Shown piece by piece: positions 22,453 through 24,551 of a DNA stretch of 24,551 nucleotides. How positions within the stretch are numbered: the first letter of the stretch is position 1; the number at the start of each line of letters is the position of its first letter. Source of the stretch: Deltaproteobacteria bacterium (GTDB lineage Bacteria; Myxococcota; UBA796; SXON01); assembly GCA_947483545.1 (NCBI GenBank), contig CANKNP010000025.1:1-24551 (forward strand). The letters are read 5' to 3'. A program made the translations under genes and the position numbers. The notes under the pieces were generated by a model, which saw only the letters and a program-made list of their open reading frames with translations, did no database searches and was not told the DNA's origin.

Positions 22453-24551
22453 GTGCTCCCTCGCCTCCCGATGCTGCTCCTCGCCCTCTCTGCTTGCGGT
22501 CACAAAGCCGCGCCAACGCCGGTTCCGGTCGCTGTGGAGCCAGCGCCGCCCGCGCGGGCGAACCCGCTCCTCACGCCGAGCACGCTCCCGCTGGGCTACC
22601 CGGCTTTCGATCAGATCCAAGACGCCGACTTCGCGCCGGCCTTTGAGATCGGCATGACCGAGCAGCGTCAGGAGGTGGACGCCATCGCAAAAAACCCTGC
22701 GCCCGCCACGCTTGAAAACACGCTCGTCGCGCTCGAGCGGAGCGGGGCCACGCTCACGCGGGTCGCGCGGGTGTTTTCGAACCTCACGGCGTCCGACAGC
22801 AATGAGGTGTTGCAGGCCCTGGAGGCCGACATCGCCCCCCGGCTCTCGGCGCACACGGACGCGATCTTCATGGATGCGGCGCTGTTCGCGCGGGTCGATG
22901 CTTTGCATGTCCAGCGGGCGTCCCTCGGCTTGGACGCCGAGTCCTTGCAGCTCCTGAACCGGTACCACCTTGGCTTTGTGCGGGCCGGCGCTCGGCTCGC
23001 CGAGGCCGACAAGGCTACGTTGAAGGCGCTGAACGAGGAGCTCTCCACGCTCACCACCCAATTTGAGCAGAACAGTCGGAAGGCGATGAAGGAGGGCGGC
23101 GTGGTCGTCGAGAGCCAGGCCGAGCTGAAGGGCTTGAGCGAAGGGGAGATCGGCGCGGCGGCGGCGGCGGCGACGGCGCGGGGGCTCACTGGAAAGTGGG
23201 TCATCACCCTACAGAACACCACGACGCAGCCGTCGCTCGCCGCGTTGGAGAGTCGGGCGTTGCGGGAGCGAATCTTCCGGGCGTCGTCGGACCGCGCGCG
23301 GGCGGGGGAGCTCGACAACACGTCGCTGGTCTCGAAGATCGTCGAGCTGAGGGCGAAGAAGGCAGCGTTGTTGGGGTATCCGACCTTCGCGGCCTACGCG
23401 CTGGAGGATGAGACGGCGGGGAACGCGGCAGCGGTGAACGCGATGCTCGGCGAGCTGGGAAAGGCAGCGTTGGTCAAGGCGAAGCAGGAGGCGAAGGACC
23501 TGCAAGCGATCATCAACAAGCAGGCAAAATCCGGTGGGCCCAAGTTCACGCTGGAGCCCTGGGATTGGGCCTACTACGCGGAGCAGGATCGCAAAGCGCG
23601 GTTCGATTTTGACGAGAGCCAGGTCAAGCCCTATTTTGAGTTGGATCGCGTCGTGCGGGACGGGGTTTTTTACAGCGCCACGCAGCTCTACGGCATCACC
23701 TTCGTGGAGCGAAAGGATCTGCCGACCTACGACCCGACGGTGCGGGTCTATGAGGTCCACAACGCTGACGGGTCGATGGTCGGCATTCTGTTGTTGGATT
23801 ACCTGCAGCGGGAGAGCAAGCGCGGCGGCGCTTGGATGTCGAATTTCGTGGACCAGGCGCACCTGCTTGGGCAGCGGCCGGTGATCATCAACAACATGAA
23901 CATCGCCGCCGGCGCGCCAGGCGAGCCGGTGCTGCTCACCTTCGATCAGGTGACCACGATGTTCCACGAGTTCGGGCACGCGCTGCACGGACTGTTCGCC
24001 GACACCAAATACCCGCTGCTCTCGGGCACGGCGACGCCCCCAGACTTTGTCGAATACCCCTCGCAATTCAACGAAATGTGGGCGAGCGACCCGGGCGTGC
24101 TGGGCAATTACGGAAAACACTACCAGACGGGCGAGCCGATGCCGAAGGCGCTCTTCGACAAGGTGATCGCCGCGCAGAACTACGGCGGGGGCTACGGCAC
24201 GCTGGAGTACATCGAGGCGGCGAAGATCGACATGGTCTGGCACGAGCTCGCCCCCGGCAAGGGGCCGGACGCGGCGGGGGTCATGGCTTTTGAGTCCGCA
24301 GCGATCCAGGCGGCCGGCCTCGAGTTCGCCGCGGTGCCGCCGCGCTACCACACGCCCTACTTCACCCACGTCTTTGCCGGCGGCGGCTATGAAGCGGGGT
24401 ACTACGCCTACATCTGGAGCGAGGTGCTCGCCCGGGACAGCGGGGCCTGGTTCACTGCGCACGGCGGGCTGACCCGCGAGAACGGCGACATCTTCCGGGC
24501 GAAGGTCCTGTCTCGGGGCCGGACCGCTGAGCCGAGCGCGCTCTTTGCGGA
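22453..24551 (+). CDS. M3 family oligopeptidase lipoprotein (3' end outside window)
   Basis: This thimet/Dcp-type zinc metallopeptidase is open to the window edge (699 codons) and probably lacks only its last few dozen residues. The lipoprotein signal ends MLLLALSAC. A GTG at 22453, with AGG 5 nt upstream, is preferred over a GTG at 22447 or the ATG at 22471, which would give only 9 residues before the cysteine. Its position is uncertain. The long helical N-terminal lobe contains FSNLTASDSNEVLQALEADI. The catalytic motif is HEFGHALH (H505, E506, H509), with third ligand E534 in FVEYPSQFNEMW, followed by GGYEAGYYAYIWSEVLARD. Relatives degrade short peptides; the lipobox indicates an envelope location, unlike cytosolic Dcp or OpdA. 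Confidence 0.92.
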   Translation, partial: MLPRLPMLLLALSACGHKAAPTPVPVAVEPAPPARANPLLTPSTLPLGYPAFDQIQDADFAPAFEIGMTEQRQEVDAIAKNPAPATLENTLVALERSGATLTRVARVFSNLTASDSNEVLQALEADIAPRLSAHTDAIFMDAALFARVDALHVQRASLGLDAESLQLLNRYHLGFVRAGARLAEADKATLKALNEELSTLTTQFEQNSRKAMKEGGVVVESQAELKGLSEGEIGAAAAAATARGLTGKWVITLQNTTTQPSLAALESRALRERIFRASSDRARAGELDNTSLVSKIVELRAKKAALLGYPTFAAYALEDETAGNAAAVNAMLGELGKAALVKAKQEAKDLQAIINKQAKSGGPKFTLEPWDWAYYAEQDRKARFDFDESQVKPYFELDRVVRDGVFYSATQLYGITFVERKDLPTYDPTVRVYEVHNADGSMVGILLLDYLQRESKRGGAWMSNFVDQAHLLGQRPVIINNMNIAAGAPGEPVLLTFDQVTTMFHEFGHALHGLFADTKYPLLSGTATPPDFVEYPSQFNEMWASDPGVLGNYGKHYQTGEPMPKALFDKVIAAQNYGGGYGTLEYIEAAKIDMVWHELAPGKGPDAAGVMAFESAAIQAAGLEFAAVPPRYHTPYFTHVFAGGGYEAGYYAYIWSEVLARDSGAWFTAHGGLTRENGDIFRAKVLSRGRTAEPSALFA

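Overview
The window is high-GC DNA, densely coded on both strands, and looks like a chromosome of Myxococcota or a related former deltaproteobacterial lineage. This placement is inference. It rests on a MYXO-CTERM-like sorting tag (about 13109-13225), long thrombospondin-type-3 DxDGDG repeats, lipoproteins with Asp/Ser/Thr/Gly-rich linkers just after the lipobox, a PilT-type ATPase fused to a cyclic-nucleotide-binding domain, a eukaryote-like Ser/Thr kinase, and frequent GTG/TTG starts. No rRNA, tRNA, CRISPR array or insertion sequence was seen. No gene-free stretch exceeds about 220 bases.

Region 1 (1-3970, minus strand) is the accessory part. In transcription order it holds a 41-codon ORF resembling the first 40 residues of an ABC-type AAA ATPase; a full AAA ATPase (PtuA-like); an HNH nuclease of the TIGR02646/PtuB type; and a Ser/Thr kinase with two kinase domains that runs off the left edge. 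The genes overlap or lie within 19 bp, so they form one operon. An ATPase plus HNH pair is the make-up of Septu-type anti-phage systems; the linked tandem kinase and the ATPase-like leader or remnant are the unusual parts. Upstream lie four copies of ATGTATCA, two as an inverted pair and two in tandem.

Region 2 (3971-8905) is core genome: a short alanine-dehydrogenase/transhydrogenase family protein on the minus strand, then the conserved plus-strand operon phoH/ybeZ - pgpH - ybeY (RNA metabolism, cyclic-di-AMP hydrolysis, rRNA maturation). The pgpH and ybeY starts overlap the preceding genes, and all three genes appear to use non-ATG starts.

Region 3 (8958-17442) is envelope and signalling. 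Minus-strand genes encode a cNMP-binding/PilT-like ATPase, a very long secreted ORF, an OmpA-type lipoprotein and a small lipoprotein. The long ORF joins a TSP3-repeat MYXO-CTERM protein to a beta-roll-like lipoprotein with no stop codon between. Divergent from these is a membrane class III adenylate cyclase whose product could feed the cNMP domain. Two GC-rich hairpins separate the cyclase from the convergent genes that follow.

Region 4 (17576-24551) holds a frameshifted lipin/LNS2-like HAD lipoprotein, an S9 prolyl-oligopeptidase-family peptidase and an exported probable outer-membrane protein (minus strand), then a divergent OmpA-domain protein and an M3 oligopeptidase lipoprotein cut by the right edge (plus strand).
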